Positions 61,948-64,000 of a stretch of 64,000 bases of DNA are shown piece after piece. Within the stretch, counting starts at the first letter, position 1; the number at the start of each line of letters is the position of its first letter. The notes beneath the pieces were generated by a model. That model saw only the letters and a program-made list of their open reading frames with translations. It ran no database searches and was not told the DNA's origin. This DNA comes from Latrodectus hesperus (Eukaryota; Arthropoda; Arachnida; Araneae; Theridiidae): contig JAJQOW010000014.1 in assembly GCA_037975125.1 (NCBI GenBank), forward strand, positions 18,496,115 to 18,560,114, written 5' to 3'. Position numbers and translations under genes: made by a program.

Positions 61948-62650
61948 TTAGGTTGGGAAATACGTTAGTAGAGTTTTTAGCAGTGATTTTTGTGTAAATT
62001 AAAAACAATAATTATATTAATAAGTTAGTCAATTATACATTCGCCGTTGCTGTTTACAACCTCTCGACCCATTTGTTGATGCCGTTCCGCCAAAAAACGT
62101 CTAGTCTGGTGTCAAAGAAATTGTTGAGCCTGTTTTTAAGAACCTCTTTGTTATCGAAGGTAACACCCTTCACATGGTTTGAAAAAAGTGGAAGAAATCG
62201 TAATCGGTCGGTGCAAGTTCCGGAAAATACGACGGATGCTGAAGGACCTTCCATTCGAGCTCTGGATTGCGGCTTTGACGATTTGAGCAACATGGGGTCT
62301 GGCGTTGTTATGAAGGATTATGGTTTGACCATGTCGATCAGGTCTTTTCAGTCGAATAGCCTCCTTCACGCGGTGTAGCTGGGCAATGTTGAGCTCCTTG
62401 TTGACTGTGGCATTCTTTTCGAGCATTTCTCAGTGCACCAAGAGGTTCTTAAAAACTTGCTCAACAGCTTCTTTGACACCAGGTCAGGCGATTTTTGGCG
62501 GAACGGCATCAACAAATGGGTCGAGAATTGGGAAGAGGTTGTAAACAGCAGCGGCGAATATATAATTGATTAGCTTATTGATATAATTATTGTTTTTTGT
62601 TTAAATAAAAGTCTTTGGTAAAAACGCTACGAACTTATTCCCCAACCCAA
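61948..62650 (-). mobile_element. Mariner fold-back copy C (non-autonomous)
   Basis: 703 bp with TA on both sides (61946-61947, 62651-62652). The left arm 61948-62148 and right arm 62440-62650 are imperfect inverted repeats of about 200 bp. Both arms contain the transposase 3' coding end (…FWRNGINKWVE) and the outer ggttgggga motif. The roughly 290-bp unique centre encodes the DNARPHVA region on the minus strand. Same architecture as copy A. Confidence 0.92.
62054..62426 (-). pseudogene. Mariner transposase fragment (copy C)
   Basis: Two overlapping minus frames: MLEKNATVNKELNIAQLHRV then AIRLKRPDRHGQTIILHNNA and RPHVAQIVKAA, and in another frame LPLFSNHVKGVTFDNKEVLK then NNFFDTRLDVFWRNGINKWV. 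The second catalytic Asp is Asn here (HNNARPH for HDNARPH). A frameshift removes the SPDLAPTDYHLF block. Inactive. Confidence 0.87.
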
Positions 62651-62652
62651 TA

Positions 62653-62995
62653 GAATGAAGGTAGAAGATTCATAAAGAGAAATTTCAGCAATGCATTTTA
62701 AATCATCCCCCTGATGCATATTGCTCATTTTAAAATTCAATTTCAAATGTAGATGTTCAGACATTTCTTTATTTTTAAATCACTACACAGTTTAACTTCG
62801 CAGTATGTGTTTTTAACATTCATTATATATTTACATTTCAGAATTAATTTTCGTATGCTAATTTTCTGATTAATGTAAATTTGGATAGCAATATATATTC
62901 CATTCGTTGATTGCTAAACTTACACGTGTTACAAATTTTATAAATTTTGCTTATTTTCAAGAAAATTCATTTATTAATCTGAAAATAATATTTTA
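62653..62995. other. Spacer before the terminal array
   Basis: AT-rich, nothing recognised. Confidence 0.65.
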
Positions 62996-64000
62996 ATAAC
63001 ATAAAAGCAAACTCATGGATCTCCTTAATTTCTTTAATGCAATGGAGAATTCTTTTTAATGGTTTAGCAATATTTTCCACTCCTTAACCAAATCGTCGCA
63101 TTTCTAATTTTTTTGCATTAATTACATATATTTATTATTTTTATTATTTAAATTATTATATTTTATAATTTATAAAAGACAGTAATTAGTTAAATTTCAT
63201 TTCAATTATATATTTATAATAGCATAATAGCAAACTCATGGATCTTCTTATTTCATCTAAAGCAATGGTGAATTGTTTTTAACTGTTTAACAATGTTTTC
63301 CGCTCCTTAACCAAATCGTCGCATTTCTCATTTTTTTGCATTAATTATATACATTTATTATTTTTGTTATTTAAACTATTATATTTTATAATTTATAAAA
63401 GATAGTAATTAGTTAAATTTCATTTTAATTATATATTTATAATGGCTTAATAGCAAACTCATGGATCTTCTTATTTCAGCTAAAGCAATGGAGAACCGTT
63501 TTTAGCTGTTTAACAATGTTTTCCACTCCTGAACCAAATCATCGCATTTCTCTTTTTTTGCATTAATTATATACATTTATTTTTTTTATCATTTAAATTT
63601 TTATATTTTATAATTTATAAAAGACAGTAATTAGTTAAATTTCATTTCAATTATATATTTATAATAGCATAATAGCAAACTCATGGATCTTCTTATTTCA
63701 TCTAAACCAATGGTGAATTGTTTTTAACTGTTTAACAATGTTTTCCGCTCCTTAACCAAATCGTCGCATTTCTCATTTTTTTGCATTAATTATATACATT
63801 TATTATTTTTATTATTTAAACTATTATATTTTATAATTTATAAAAGATAGTAATTAGTTAAATTTCATTTTAATTATATATTTATAATGGCTTAATAGCA
63901 AACTCATGGATCTTCTTATTTCAGCTAAAGCAATGGAGAACCGTTTTTAGCTGTTTAACAATGTTTTCCACTCCTGAACCAAATCATCGCATTTCTCTTT
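62996..64000. repeat. Satellite-like tandem array, ~223-bp unit, runs off window
   Basis: agcaaactcatggatc recurs at 63006, 63229, 63452, 63674 and 63897, i.e. 222-223 bp apart. Units also share ccaaatc-tcgcatttct, tttttgcattaatta and aaagatagtaattagtta. Units 2 and 4 match each other (tcatctaaa, ggtgaattg, cgctccttaacc) and units 3 and 5 match each other (tcagctaaagc, agaaccgttttt, cactcctgaacc), giving a two-unit higher-order period of about 445 bp. Unit 1 is more diverged, as expected at an array edge. Confidence 0.93.

Overview
This window is eukaryotic nuclear DNA. It is strongly AT-rich, with introns, long dinucleotide microsatellites, and Tc1/mariner, Helitron, SINE and LINE insertions. 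The one recognisable host gene and the repeat types (mariner-like DNARPHVA transposases, tRNA-derived SINEs, an RNase-H-type LINE whose 3' end carries an AAC tail) point to an arthropod. My best guess is a spider, but that is an inference from protein flavour and repeat style, not proven. A run of exactly 500 N (19071-19570) marks a scaffold gap.

1-12.5 kb: the 3' half of a plus-strand gene for a TPR-repeat protein, best matched to TMTC2 (transmembrane and TPR repeat-containing O-mannosyltransferase 2). Eight internal exons (399-9357) join in consistent phase with GT-AG junctions. They are followed by two alternative, homologous terminal exons (10812-11021 and 11091-11267), each with its own stop codon. 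The 5' part of the gene (signal/transmembrane region and first TPRs) lies before the window. Introns hold a mariner copy (2133-2840), a three-copy 150-bp tandem repeat, a perfect 30-bp inverted repeat, a (CA)n tract and a short retroposon with an 11-bp target duplication.

12.5-64 kb: no further host gene is visible. This is an intergenic desert populated by transposable-element relics. They include two tRNA-SINE copies of one family (23829-24170, 32470-32843) and one of another (56408-56683). Two LINE 3' ends on the minus strand lie at 48610-48883 and 56712-57140. There is a TA-flanked Tc1-like element (49602-51015), a second TA-flanked Tc1/mariner element with about 150-bp inverted ends (24938-26192), and several decayed transposase fragments (24430-24678, 39720-40040, 53400-54075). 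Two further copies of the window's main mariner family lie at 54214-55307 and 61948-62650, with a solo end at 35908-35982. A short Helitron has split a TA microsatellite (26535-27592), and two copies of one MITE family occur (14733-14989, 38778-39027). Satellite-like DNA of about 223 bp per unit with an alternating two-unit order begins near 62996 and runs off the window end.

The most interesting points are the duplicated last TPR exon of the TMTC2-like gene, where both copies look selected, and a mariner family whose copies have become about 700-bp fold-back elements with roughly 200-bp inverted ends made from the transposase 3' coding end. I see no operon-like or otherwise novel multi-gene system here.
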